Origin: Haliclona indistincta
Taxonomy: Eukaryota; Porifera; Demospongiae; Haplosclerida; Chalinidae
DNA length: 64,000 nt
Assembly (NCBI GenBank): GCA_964017065.1
Contig: OZ024789.1
Span: forward strand, 5,210,018 to 5,274,017
Direction: 5' to 3'
Shown here: positions 1 through 32,600 of the stretch, piece by piece
Layout of the letters: each line of letters opens with the position of its first letter
Numbering within the stretch: position 1 is the stretch's first letter
Position numbers and translations under genes: made by a program
The notes under the pieces: generated by a model
Database searches by the model: none
What the model was told of the DNA's origin: nothing
The model's input: only the letters and a program-made list of their open reading frames with translations

Positions 1-205
1 GGCTCAAAACTGGTGCGAATCAAAGAACAACATCCCCTACTTCGAGACAAGCGCAAAGGAGGCGGTCAACGTGGAGCAGGCGTTTCAACGCATCGCAAGG
101 GACGCCTTGGCAAAGGAAAATGAAGAAATGTACAAGCCACAGGTCAACACTGTTCCAGATATCCGCCTCGATCAGAGCGACAAGAAGAAGAAGGGATGTT
201 GCTAG
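1..205 (+). CDS. RAB7: RAB7 small GTPase, 3' terminal exon (partial)
   Basis: Reading frame from base 2 to the TAG at 203-205 encodes the last 67 residues of a Rab7-type GTPase. The ETSAKEA segment is the G5 (SAK) guanine-binding motif, followed by the C-terminal helix ([17 protein letters not shown]) and a basic tail KKKKGCC. Rab7 controls late-endosome to lysosome traffic and is membrane-anchored by geranylgeranylation of C-terminal cysteines. Here the tail ends in CC, whereas vertebrate Rab7 ends in CSC. Both are double-geranylgeranylation signals. The rest of the gene lies left of the window. It is convergent with NABP, with stop codons about 390 bp apart. Confidence 0.95.
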   Translation, partial: AQNWCESKNNIPYFETSAKEAVNVEQAFQRIARDALAKENEEMYKPQVNTVPDIRLDQSDKKKKGCC

Positions 206-598
206 GAGAGATTGTGGTGTACATGTTTAACATAGTTACTATTATAGACACATTTGTTTTGTTTAATTGCTATTATTATAAAATAGGTCTTGTTGTCAAG
301 TGTACAATTGTGTGTAACTAACTTAACTCAAATTTTTTGATTACTGGTTACTTTAAGTCGCTGAAAATTTTTCTTCTCTGTCTGGAATCCTTTTAAATAA
401 TAATGTGTAAGCACTTCACAATCTTTGGTTACTAGTAAAGTCAAAATGGGTATGATGCCGGATGGTCTCTTATCTGGCAAGCCTTAGAAGTGATTTGGTC
501 AGTTATTGATGTTACCATAAATAGAATGCTATTCTTAGAAGCAACTATAGCTCAAGATTGAAAATTCACAATAGAATGATTGTAGATTTGTGCATGGT
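206..598. other. Convergent intergenic / 3' UTR region
   Basis: Lies between the RAB7 stop and the NABP stop and must hold both 3' ends. It is AT-rich (TATTATTATAAAATAGG near 270-287; AATAATAATG near 397-405). No ORF, repeat or RNA gene is recognisable. Confidence 0.6.
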
Positions 599-1860
599 TT
601 ATCTCCAGTGCTCTTTGGGCAGTGATTGATGGGACGATGGATAAGGGTGATATCGTGTGTGTCCATTAGAACTAGGGGCGTGTCTGTGGTATGCAGATTT
701 AGTGTGTGAAGAGTGATGGTGATTATGGCGGTGAGAGGTGTGGTCATTGTGTGAAATGTGATTGTGTAATGTGGAGGGAGAGTCTTCGTTTGACCAGGAA
801 GCATCGAGAAGTGGGGGTGGGTGACCAGCAGGAGTGCTAGGATGATGATGGTGATGACTGTTGCCGTTTCTAGCAGTAGGAGCGCTGCCATTTCGAGACT
901 GCAAAGACAAAGAGGAGAAAGGAAGAAGAATAGATAGACATAGAGGAAGCAGAGAAAAGAAGAATAGAGAGAGATAGAGGAGAGAAGAATAGAGAAAGTG
1001 CTTGTTATAGTTGCTCATTGGTTCTCTTCAAAGCCCACCAGTGAATGAGGTCTGCTTTGCAGTGAATGCGGAGAATGAGCTACAGGTGTTGATGGGCCGT
1101 GCTGCTGCTGCTGTGAAGAGGAGGAGGAGGACTGCTGGTCATTCGCTGGTGGCTCCCACACACTCATGTCCGGCACTTCAGAGTAGACCATGGTGAATCT
1201 GAAAGTCGAGCAGACAGCAATGATAACAGCTTATGTAAAGAGATGGATGGATAAAATGATGATGACAATAGTCCAAGTAGCTAGATAGACACTCCCATTG
1301 CAAATATGTACATCAAAAACAACAGAACATGACAGAAACAAAAAAAAATTAAAAATGAATAAATTTCTTTCGAAGATGATTGTGTGAAGTGTGTAGGTGC
1401 ATGTGACCTACTCTCCAAGTTTTTCCACTAATCCATATTTTCCGCAGTACAGCACTAGATCACCTTTCCAAACTGATGCGTACCTGTCGGACAAATGACA
1501 TAAGACACATTTTTCCTCATATTCCCCTACCCTCTGCTGAGGCGGACAATGTCTGAGCCCTCAATTGCATCCGCCTCTTCATTCCAAACTGAGAAAAGTA
1601 TGCTCCCCGATCGGTCTGCTACTCGACACTTTCTTACCAAACTACCATCCTTTGTGTGACTGGTTGAACCTATAATAAAACACGAGTCAAAACCTACCCA
1701 ACCACCACCACAAAGCCCACTAAAAAGACTTTTATACTCAAGTCTCTCATCCGGGCTTAGGAATTTACTAACCGCGATCTATAACTATAAAAACGCAAGA
1801 TACGTTTCTCATTCCCGGCTTCAGTTCTCCAATAGGTGTAACTCTGTCTTCGGACGTCAT
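599..1860 (-). CDS. NABP: SOSS complex subunit B (single-strand-DNA-binding OB-fold protein, hSSB1/2 orthologue)
   Basis: Five exons on the minus strand: 1860-1773, 1669-1531, 1483-1412, 1198-1039 and 898-599. All junctions are GT-AG with matching phase, giving 759 nt (252 residues). The OB fold covers about residues 8-110. Recognisable stretches are GELKPGMRNVSCVFIVID, TKDGSLVRKCRVADRSGSI, GSDIVRLSRGYASVWKGDL and LGEFTMVYSEVP, which match human NABP1/2 in order. The C-terminal half is low-complexity (Gln/Ser run, then His/Ser/Pro rich), as in the vertebrate proteins but longer. Known role: binds ssDNA at double-strand breaks within SOSS (with INTS3 and INIP) and promotes ATM signalling and repair. 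Its start is about 230 bp downstream of the GTF3C1 stop on the same strand. Confidence 0.93.
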
Positions 1861-2089
1861 ACTCGACTATAGCTACGCTCGCTAACAGCGAGAGAGCTAG
1901 CTTTTTAGCTAAGACAAGGTTTTAGAGCAAGCACACAAAAAACTAGCACTTACGTAATAAACGGAAATGTACGGAACGCGTGTTCAATTTTATCCGGATT
2001 AACATCAAATTTGACAATGGGATGGATAAAATAATGCAGAATACCAAAAAATTAATAATGATAAATAAGAAAGTGATATAAGCCTGTCA
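1861..2089 (-). promoter_or_regulatory. Probable NABP promoter / GTF3C1 3' end
   Basis: A 229-bp interval between the GTF3C1 stop and the NABP ATG must hold the GTF3C1 polyadenylation site and the NABP promoter. A perfect bZIP-type palindrome TTACGTAA lies at 1950-1957. No TATA box is obvious. The promoter role is inferred from position. Confidence 0.45.
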
Positions 2090-21617
<19,528 letters not shown>

Positions 21618-21780
21618 CTTGATTTTCCTGGGAAGCCACACCTTTCAAAAAGTGCGCCAAACAAAAAATTGGCGCGACTGTGATTCAAAAGTTTTGTCTA
21701 GAAGTCACAAAATTTGAGCTGACGAATATAAGCGCGTGTTCTCCCCTCCCCCTCGGCCACAGCTGTCGTCCTAGCTATTT
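21618..21780. promoter_or_regulatory. Bidirectional GTF3C1 / WNK promoter with a paired E2F-like palindrome
   Basis: The GTF3C1 ATG (21617, minus) and the probable WNK 5' UTR exon (plus, from about 21780) are divergent. The interval contains GCGCCAA at 21654-21660 and TTGGCGC at 21669-21675: a perfect inverted pair separated by 8 bp and resembling E2F half-sites (TTSGCGC). The exact transcription starts cannot be read from sequence. Confidence 0.55.
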
Positions 21781-22003
21781 CAACCAGCCTCCGTGGTCGT
21801 TCAGTATGTCGCTCAGCTGGTTCGAAGTCCTTCTCAGATAACCCCCAAGACCGAGCGAAGCAGAGAGAGGGAAAGAGACGCGCGGAAAGGAGCGAGCCTG
21901 TCGCTGCGAGCGGCTACTTCATCGCGGCTGCTTGACCAGCTCTGTCCGTACACTTCTCCCGCCAACTATCTATCTCGTCGCTGTGCACCAGGACTACCTA
22001 TCG
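21781..22003 (+). other. Probable WNK 5' UTR exon 1
   Basis: Ends in a good donor (TATCG|GTGAGC at 22003/22004), and the next acceptor TGTCCAG at 23054 precedes the coding exon. No in-frame start is needed here. The exon is inferred; its left end is unknown. Confidence 0.45.
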
Positions 22004-22537
22004 GTGAGCTCTCTCTTAACTAAAACCTCCACTACTTCTCTCCTTTCTCTACATCTCTCTTTTTGTTCCTGCACGCAGACACGCCGCTCACACACATACG
22101 GTTTCGTAGCTTGAATAGCCCCTTAGCACTAGTTGACGAGAACATGTACGACATTTTTGTTTCTGTTCAGTACATTATCTGGTAGGAAACTATAGGAAAC
22201 TTTTGAATAATCCCAAGTTAAGTTTCAGCTTTCAGACTCTGTAGTGGGGTCAAGTTGTGTAGATAACACTGGGCTGCTGGCAGACCTCCCAACTCTCACA
22301 CAAAATGCGTGAGACTCGTGCATTTGAGCACGTTGAGAATCATATCACTGTGCCTGTACATGCATTGTGGGTCCAAGACCAGCTTTCCATGGTGTCGAGC
22401 CCTTATGCACACTTCTAATTTCTCAATGCTTATTATTTCTTAAGAATACATGTGTCTAGTTGTCTAATGATAACAAATTTCTTCCATCAAAGCATTAGCT
22501 CTTGAATTGCTTTCTCATGCTCTCTACCATTAGTCAT

Positions 22538-22700
22538 TTCTCTCTCTCTCCCTCTCTCTCTCCCTCTCTCTCTCCCTCCCTCTCTCTCCCTCCTTCCCTC
22601 CCTACTCTCTCTCTCTCACCCTCTCTCTCCCTCCTTCCCTCCCTACTCTCTCTCTCTCACCCTCTCTCTCCCTCCTTCCCTCCCTACTCTCTCTCTCTAC

Positions 22701-22734
<34 letters not shown>

Positions 22735-22762
22735 CCTCCCTCCCTCCCTCCCTCCCTCCCTA
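22538..22762. repeat. (CT)n/CCCT-rich microsatellite in WNK intron 1
   Basis: Pyrimidine on the WNK sense strand. It contains a repeated block of about 60 bp (CTCCTTCCCTCCCTACTCTC, three times). Confidence 0.95.
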
Positions 22763-23065
22763 CTCCTGCTTCACACATACTTGCACACCTGGTTCTTTCA
22801 CTCAATTCCCCAACCCATCAACACACAATCACCATTGTCTTGCCTTGTAAATGTACAGCACATCTCTATATCCTTTCATTGTTACTCCCTCATGTAATGA
22901 CTAAACACAGCGTATTAGCATGCCAATGTCTGTCTAGTTTTGATACAACAGCATTGCTTTCAGAAATTGTGTTACTCCTGATGGTATGTAAACTGTACTC
23001 CTTTTCCAACCACTTCCTGAGTTGACTGGTTTATCCTGTTTTGTGTCTGTCCAGGTGTTTTGAAT

Positions 23066-23677
23066 ATGGTGGACACGTTGTCAACTAACGGTCACCCTCA
23101 CCAGGATGGGGACGACAAAGGGGATCATCCACAGCAGCAGAAAGAGTCAAAGATGGCTGGTCAGAAGAAGACGCGTTTCAGTGATGTGATAGAGGAAGAG
23201 ACAGTGGTTAATGGAGAAGGTGGAGTGGAGGAACCCGAGGGTGTGGAGCAGAAGGTGTCATCGAGTGAGTCTTCACCCGAGAGTGTCCATCGTGGAGGAG
23301 GAGGGGAGGATAAGAAAGATCAGCGCAAAGGAGAGGAGAAGAAAGACGACTTGCTAGATCCAAAGAAGGAAGTTGAAGAGCGAGTGGTTGCGTCTTCACG
23401 AGACGGACGATTCCTGCGATACGAGCTGGAGATAGGACGTGGGTCATTCAAGACCGTGTACAAGGGACTTGACACAGAAACTGGTGTTGCTGTGGCTTGG
23501 TGTGAACTACAGGTGAGTAAGACCCTGTCATTAGTAGCCGCTAATTGTGATACATGCATGAGCACACCTGTAAAGTGAATCACACTTGTGGTGTAAGTTG
23601 GTACAAGGAGAGAAGCACTTCCTCTCCCTCTATCTCTCTCTCTCTCTCCTCTCTCTTCTCCCTCTCCTTCTCTCTCC

Positions 23678-23716
<39 letters not shown>

Positions 23717-26700
23717 GCTTACTCTTTCCTGTCTATTATGTCAGTGATATGTGTGAGTACAGGTGTGTGACAATGTGTTTACTGGAAATGTCGTGTAGCA
23801 TGATTTGTCCCAACTTCCTACAGTTGCATTGAACAAGTACATGTATGTGAAGTTCAAAATTTTTACAGACACATTCATGTGTGCGTTAGTTATGGTACAC
23901 ACACATACATGATGGGAACCACTATACTATTTGTGTTGTTTGTGTTTGTGCAATGGCTGTGACTCAGTCCCGGCCAATACTGTGTATTGACTGGAGAATA
24001 GTGTGTTGTATATACTCACTTGGCTTTGGCATCAATGACCCAGTACTGACTACAGGTGTGTGTGAGTCTCTGTTTGTGTACAAGTGGTGTTTGTCTGTGG
24101 TACCACAAGCACAGTGAAACCCTTCAATAAAGGATGCTGTAACCGGGCTTTTTGTTTCTTTAAGTCTTTCCTTTAACTTACTATCAACATACCCAGGCGA
24201 GCCTGCTGTACGATAATGGTATTGTACTCCAACTTAGAGACTCTTGTACCACACATGTAGCTTCCATAGTTAGGGTCTCTAGAGATACCAAACCCTTTGT
24301 CCTAAATCCTGTTCTCAAGCTTTTTGAACCTCCACACAAGGATCTCAATGCACAAAGCCTTTACTCTGAAGCTTCAGCATCCAGACCTTTCTAAGTGAAG
24401 TCAATGCTTGTCTTGGGGAGGCATTTGTCCTAAAAGTAACGTTAATTTTGAAGGTTTTATTCATAATGACACACAAACCAGAACTAACCCCACCACTATG
24501 ATGATATTGCACGTTCATGCATATCTTATTCTGATAGCTACTAGTGATCTAGCTGCTAGCGTCAGACACCTACCCTAATGTTGTCTCAATTGGTGATTAG
24601 ACTATAGTGTCAATGCTCAATAGGGCTATAGTTCATGTCACTCTTGATAATTTGCCGACAACTCATGCGGTATGTTAGTTTGGTGTGCGTGGATAGGACC
24701 TTCATTTCCTCTCGCTTGTAGCTGCTAATGGACCTTTGGTAGTGATGCCTTTGACGTTGCAAGCTGTCTCAGGTCATTGCCTTACTGCTTGTTACAGAAA
24801 TCTCTGTGATAGGCTGTCATAGGGTCACTGGCTGTGTGCTTGTAGATTTTAAACTTGCCCATAACTGGACTATAAAGTAGCTTTAAAGGCAAAGTGTCTC
24901 TGAGGAGATTTCACTCTTATCACACTTCTAAGCGTTAACACAATCCACACATGCTTTGTTTTGTGGTTACGACATTGGAATTTTTGATGCTCTAATTAGA
25001 TTTTGTCAAATTCATTCAGTGTGGGGCTGCTGCTGGGATTATTGACTATTGTTAGCTCTATTCCCAATACACTCTGTTACTGGTACTGTCAACTAGACTG
25101 GACTTGGTGAACTTCACATGAGTTCAGTTGCACCTGTGAATATTGGTCTGTGTAGTTGTGTACATTGAGGGAGGGCTCCCATGGACCCAGTGACTTCCTC
25201 TTTCACACAAGTACTATCCCTCTTGCTAGTCTCACCTCTCTCACTAGCTCACTCACTCATACACTCGCTCGTTCACTCATTGGTTCCCAGACTCAGACAT
25301 AATAATCTGTGTGGTCATTAATGATATTCATGGTCAACTGCCACTGTACGTCTCCATTCCCAACAGCTGCCTGTCCTTATAAGGCATAAATCACCCGTGC
25401 TGATGATATTCATAGGTGTCACACACTCTCATTATGACCATCTTTATAACTCTTTATGATAATGTATTTATTTGAATATTATTTATTATGTAACAATGGC
25501 AACCACTTCCTCCTCCCCTTACTCAGGAGAACAAGTACAATAAAGCGGAACAAGTTCGTTTCAAGGAAGAGGTGTCCATTCTCAAGACTCTCCAACATCC
25601 TAACATCCTCCGTCTGTACGATACCTGGGAGATGCCTCATCACGTGAACAAGAAGAAGGTCCTTGTTCTGATCACGGAGCTTATGACATCAGGAACACTG
25701 AAGGGGTAAGGAGATGGGCGGGGTGTTGTGCTGGGTAGATGTTGTCAAGCTAATGTCCGTGCATTACTGGAATGCTTGTGGCGTTAGAATCATTACTTAA
25801 CTCATTATACCAAACACAAACTAATACTAAAGGAATTATAATGATTTCGAATTTTGATTGCTCAAAACCCTCATAAAATAATGTAATGTCAATTTTATAA
25901 ACATCTTGTCAATTTTTGTAGATACCGTGTCAAATTTGTATGTGTGTAGTATAACCATGTGTTACCATGTGATATCACGATTGTCAGGAATTTGTATAAT
26001 CTCAGCCTTGCCAAGTTTATCGTGTCTTTGTATGGGTTCTGTGTGTGCTTCTCATGTGTACATAATCACTATCAGCTGTTGCCACATCATAATAATATTT
26101 GTGAGTTAGAGATGTGTGTGCCTGTGTGCTTGTGGGTGTGGTAAAGTGTGCGAGTGAGTGAGGGATGGAGGTGTGTGCTTGGGTAAAGAGTGTGAGTTAG
26201 TGAGAAGGTGTTGTTTATAGCCTGAGGTGAAACCATTATTCATGCTGTAACCCGAGAAGCGGCTGAGATCATATACATATCAGCATGATATCTAGTTGGG
26301 CCTAGTCCCAAAGGGAGGCAGCATTCTTTCGTGTTTATCTCACTACTCAAGCCCACCCTGACATGTGGTGTATCACTTCTGACTATCAAAGGTTTAAGTG
26401 GGACTGCCCATACATGTATCTCCTGTGTTCTTGATACCCTTATCCTGGACTCCAGGAGTTGCATTATTGCACAACTTCCTGGTTACATGAGATAAATAGT
26501 CACTGATACAACACACAACTCTCTGTGAGGTACTGTAGCTACAGGAGACACTGATTTGCACTGTCTGGTCCTCTGTCGCACATACATGCACAATCTAGAT
26601 TTGAAATTCAAGTAGTGGTATAGATTAGCTCATAGTTACAATACCTATTATGTGGTTAGTCAGTACAAGTGTCACCACAGAGATATGTTGACCATTTTAG

Positions 26701-29647
26701 GCTCTCTCTGTTCGTCTTGAGTTATTTCTCACTAAGTGAATGATAATAGGATAGAATGACAATTGTTAATGTCTCCCTCCCTCTCCCACTCTCTCCCTCA
26801 CTCTCCCCATCTCCCACTCTCTCTCTCTCCCTCTCTCACAGATACATGAGGCGTCTGAAATCAATCAAGCACAAGATGATTCGTAGTTGGGGCAGACAGA
26901 TCTTGAAGGGACTGAATTTTCTTCACAATCGTACTCCACCGATCATCCATCGTGATCTCAAGTGTGACAATGTGTTCATCAACGGCACGACAGGTCTAGT
27001 GAAGATAGGTGACCTGGGGCTGGCTACACTGAAGAGACAAGACGTGAAGACTGTCATTGGTTAGCAAGCACACACACACACACACACACACTCACACACA
27101 CACACACATACACTCACATACTGAACAAATCATATAATATTGTACATTAATTTTATGTGTCTGGTGCTGCAAAGGTCACAATACACTGTGTAATCTGTAG
27201 TCTATAAATACTGTATGTATTTCTGTTTCTATATTGAGAGTTGAACCTTACAGTCTAAAACTTTGACCCAGTGACTCACAGAGTGTGAAGTCCATACTTG
27301 ATACTATGTAGCTCCCCCTTGTAAGGGAGATTCTCTTCACCCATCCCTTTGAAGAGTGGTTGTCACCTGACTCATGTGTCTCTGTGCTGATAGCTATGTT
27401 ACTATTGACCTCTCTGTGTGCTGTAGAAGTAATGGGGTTTAATTTTAGTTTAGCTATTGTTATAATTCAGTCAGTGTCTTTTTAGTATAGTTACAATTTG
27501 TTAACAAGAAACTTGAGCACATTTAGTTTTAGTTATTGTGAATTATTGTTATCGTTAATAGTGTGCTATTAGTATTAGTGAGCGGTGTTGCTTTTTTAAT
27601 AGAATAACAGAATTGCCTTCCTAGCTGTGATAAGGTCTTGAAACATGTTGTCAATCACACGAAGAAGATGCTATCAATGCTATCAATCATGTCTCACATG
27701 ATTGGTTTTCGCCTTTTTAACCACTTTGTAATAACTATTATTTTGATGGTCTAATTTTAGTTTTAGTTATTAATTGTAAAAGCTCAGTTTGGTAATATTA
27801 GTAATAGTTTGTTATTGTTAACAATAATGATTTGACCCTTACAAAAATAGGTTTTAGTTAGACCACAGCTAAGCGATGTTGACCAATCAGGTTGCGGGTC
27901 TCTATGGCTAATGGAATCCCGCCACTGCCGCGACCTCATAATGGAATCCCACCACACGGCGCAGATTATGGTTCAGTGCGCGGAGTTCTACTGAATAATT
28001 TTTACAGCGCTCGCATGTCCTTGCTCGTCGTTTCTGTTTGCTGTTGCTATGGTCTAAATCAGTTGAACAGCGCATCCAATCAGATCTACACGATGTAGAA
28101 GCCCTCGCACCGTTACCATAGCGCCCTCGCTATATAGCAACGGCTCTCGGGCTTCTAAATCCTCGGATGCGCTGTCTAACAAATATTTATAGTTATCGTT
28201 AACAATTACAGCATGTGCTCTGTCACTATAGACAGGGTGAGCTAGCCATACAGGTACAGATAGCTCTCATATGGTATCGTCCATTAGTTGGTATGTGAGT
28301 GTTGTCATGATAACAGGAATGCTGCTATGTTGCCAACACTGCTCAGTAACAGCAGCTCTATACTAAACAACCCTTTGAGAGCATGTGCTTTGTGAGACCA
28401 AGCCGTACATACAGTGTGTTGAGGAGTGTACACATGTTGTGGGCTTTATCAACATACATGTAGTTACCTGTCTACAGGAAAGGATTGATATTTACTTTGA
28501 TAGTTGTACATGTTGATACACACCTCACAGTGCTTTGCATCTTGATCAAATTTTGTCGTCGTGGTGCTGAGAGATTAGTCACAGACAAGTTATTTAGCTA
28601 CAAAAATAATATACAGTCATGTTTCAATGTAAGGGAACGCAATGAGAAGCACGGTGTACCTAGGCTAATCCGTGTTGTGACAATGATATGAGACTGCATT
28701 TATAAAGGGTGATTGGTGACAGGAGAGGCAATGGAACTCTGTACCTCTCTGCTCAATAGAGGAGGATAATGATGTGTTTTTATTGAGCGTTTATTTCATG
28801 TGGCGCTTTGATTGAACTTTACAGTTGATTGAGGTGTAATAGCGATGGTATGTAAATGTGTGGTTATGATGAAGTGGTTGACCATCTGTGCTGTTGTAAT
28901 ATGTGTTGACATAATGTTGCCGGCCTATCCAGGATCACTGGCGGCTCTGACTGATGTGAGTGAGTGTGTGCAAGAATGTGATTGTCTAGAGACAACAAAA
29001 GCTTCCAATCAAAGGCATTCTTTGTAGACCATATTCATTCAGTCAATGGATTCCACTCTATCAAATCTGAGAGCGTTGACTATACATGTATTAGTGCTGT
29101 ACGTTGCAACAGATTACACGTGTAACGACAAATCGAGTAAAAATATATCGAACAGGCTTGCAAAAGCACTTGGTTTCAATGCACATATTTTTCAAAACAT
29201 GATTTTCACCAATCCTCATGAACAGTATTCTTCAGCACTATGTACAAAGTAATGTGACTTGCACGCTAGATAATTTTTGTGATGATTTTGAACTCCTTTT
29301 ATCTCTTTCATCCTCTGCCCACTGTATACAAATCATCAATGTGTTTAAGAAAAGTGTTTTAGATTTGTCTGCCTCTTACCTTCATCTCTCTACTTCTTGA
29401 TCATAATGTGTCTGTATGTGTGTGCGTGAGTATACAATTTGTGCTATTTCCTGGCAAATGTAGTCAGCTTGTTCGACTACTGTTCTTGTAACGCTATTGA
29501 TCAGCCGTGTTTCCTGTCATATGTTCAAAGTGCAATGCTCTCCAATAGCAAGCTTATCTTACCACACACTGTGTGTGTAATCTCTCTCCGTCTCTCTCTC
29601 TCTCTCTCCCTCTCCCTCTCCCTCCCCCTCCCCCTCCCCCTCCCCCT

Positions 29648-29690
<43 letters not shown>

Positions 29691-32600
29691 TCTTAGCTAT
29701 ACGGTGTGTGTTCTATTATGTCATTGATCTGTGCCAGTACATGTGTGTGTGATTGTGTAGTGATTGTCTGTTCCTTGTTCACGCCAGCTCCTCCCGGTAG
29801 ATGATACATGTTACATTGTGCGTTGATTAGTCTAATGCCCTAGGATCTAGACTTCAAGCTCTCACTCCTGGGCATCGCTGTACACACTTCCATCTGCACA
29901 CTTATCAAGTGGTGCTGTCCACACCTGCAGTTGGTATATTATAGTCAGCTGGGCTTGTCCTTGGTCTTAGCACAATGTATTCATGACCTTATTACTCTGA
30001 TAGACTGACCCTATTTGGGGAAGCTAGACAATGGTACACTGACCCCCTGTGAGGCAGCTAGAGACTGGTACACTGACCCTCTGTTGGGCAGCTAGACACT
30101 GATACACTGACCCTCTGTGAGGCAGCTAGACATTGGTACACTGACCCTCTGTGAGGCAGCTAGACACTGGTACACTGACCCTCTGTGAGGCAGCTAGAGA
30201 CTGGTACACTGACCCTCTGTGGGGCAGCTAGACACTGGTACACTGACCCTCTGTGAGGCAGCTAGACACTGATACACTGAGTCACTGACCCTCTGTGGGG
30301 CAGCTAGACACTGGTACACTGACCCTCTGTGGGGCAGCTAGACACTGGTACACTGACCCTCTGTGGGGCAGCTAGACACTGGTACACTGACCCTCTGTGG
30401 GGCAGCTAGACACTGGTACACTGACCCTCTGTGGGGCAGCTAGACACTGATACACTGAGTCACTGACCCTCTGTGGGGCAGCTAGACACTGGTACACTGA
30501 CCCTCTGTGGGGCAGCTAGACACTGGTACACTGACCCTCTGTGGGGCAGCTAGACACTGGTACACTGACCCTCTGTGGGGCAGCTAGACACTGGTACACT
30601 GACCCTCTGTGGGGCAGCTAGACACTGATACACTGAGTCACTGACCCTCTGTGGGGCAGCTAGACACTGGTACACTGACCCTCTGTGGGGCAGCTAGACA
30701 CTGGTACACTGACCCTCTGTGAGGCAGCTAGACACTGATACACTGAGTCACTGAGCCTCTGTGGGGCAGCTAGACACTGATACACTGAGTCACTGACCCT
30801 CTGTGGGGCAGCTAGACACTGGTACACTGACCCTCTGTGGGACAGCTAGACACTGGTACTGAGCCTCTGTGGGGCAGCTACATGCAGCTCTGTTAGTTTA
30901 CCTCTTCATTTCTTCCTTCAGGCACTCCCGAGTTCATGGCTCCTGAGATGTATGAAGAAAGTTACGATGAGTCAGTTGATGTGTATGCCTTTGGCATGTG
31001 CCTGCTTGAGATGTGCACACAAGAATACCCTTACATGGAGTGCAGTAATCCAGCTCAGATCTACAAGAGAGTCACTTCAGTAAGCAACGGATGAACAACC
31101 CTTTGAACTTCACATTTACATTTATCTTGCTCATTTCTCTCTCCCTTCCTATCTCCCTCCCTTCCTCTCTTCCTATCTCTCTCCCTCCCTCTCTCCCTCC
31201 CTCTCTCTCTCCCTCCCTCTCTCCCTCCCTCCCTCTCTCCCTTCCTCTTTCCATCTCTTCCTATCTCCCTCCCTCTCTCCCTCCCTCCCTCCCTCCCTCT
31301 ATCCCTCCCTCCCTCCCTCTACCCTCCCTCCCTCTATCCCTTCCTCCCTCTCTCTCTCTCCCTCCCTCTCTCTCCCTCTCTCCTTCCCCTCTATCCCTTC
31401 CTCTCTCAATCTCTTCCTCTCTCCCTCTCTCCCTCTCTCTCTTCCCTCTCTCCATCTCTTCCTCCCTCCCTCTCTCTCCCTCTCTCCATCTCTCTCCCTC
31501 CCTCTCTCTCTCCCTCTCCTTCCCTCTCTCTCTCCTTTCTTTCAGGGCGTGCCTCCGCAAGCTATAGACAAGGTTGACCCAGTCATGAAGGACATCATCC
31601 ACCTGTGTACCAAAGCAACCAAGGACCAGAGGTCAGTGATCTCAGTGTTTCACACCACAGTGTTGTAGCTAAGTCAATTGAGCAGGTGTAGATAGTTGTA
31701 TAGGTTTACATCCTACTAGTCAACTACCCATAATATAATATAATATAATATGTAATATAATATTATTATAACTATGTGAACTAGCATTATTACTAAACAG
31801 CACATGACTAGATATGTACATGTACAATTATACATGTAAATTACACCAATGTTGAAGTATTCAAAAATAATTTCAAAGTCTTCAATGTCGTACTGTATTA
31901 TGATGTTTTCCTGTTTGTGCATTCAGTAATACATTTTGTGCTACGAAGTTTCGTGATGGTACTGTCAGTAGGTATTACTGTACACATGTACTTTGTACTA
32001 TGTATCATTGTGCTGTTTGTCCTTCTGGTCAATGTATACTATCTCTCTGTGTTTGTGTCTAGTGTAAGAGATATCAGAGCATCAGTAGCTGTCTCTGTGC
32101 TGGTGTCAGTTTCTCTCTGTCTCCTCTCTCAGGTACACTGTGAAGGACCTGTTGAATCATATCTTCTTCATGGAGGGCGAGGTCAAGGTGGAGCATGTGG
32201 GTGTGGCCCAGGAGGGCATCCTCTCCATGAGAATGGAGGTGCCTACGAGAGAGACCAAAAGCAAGGGTCACGAAGCCGTCGAGTTTACCTACAGCCTTCA
32301 CGAGGACATTCCTGAGACAGTGGTTGAAGAGATGGTACGTGTACTATATAATTTGTAGTATTGCGTACATATTATGCAAAAGGTTTTGTTCAAATTTATA
32401 ATTAAGACAAAATTTTTGTTGGTATACTGTAAATTTTGTAGATGTTAAAAAAATGTGTCAAATTTTTTGTTGATGCTGATATTTTTTTGCTCTTCAGGTA
32501 AAGAGTGGTATTATTCGGCACGAGGATCAGCGCAATGTGTCTCGCTCCATTCGAGAGCATGTGGAGTCGGCTAAACAGAAGATGCTCAAGACCCAGACGA

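Larger units (their letters stand above)
27075..30000. other. WNK intron interior (27060-30921) without recognised genes
   Basis: The intron is about 3.9 kb. It holds a short (CA)n at 27066-27108, a small hairpin at about 28066-28176, a (CT)n/CCCCT tract at 29580-29687, and a 34-bp minisatellite listed separately. ORFs here (27892, 28485, 28845, 29046, 29439) lack recognisable domains. Confidence 0.6.
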
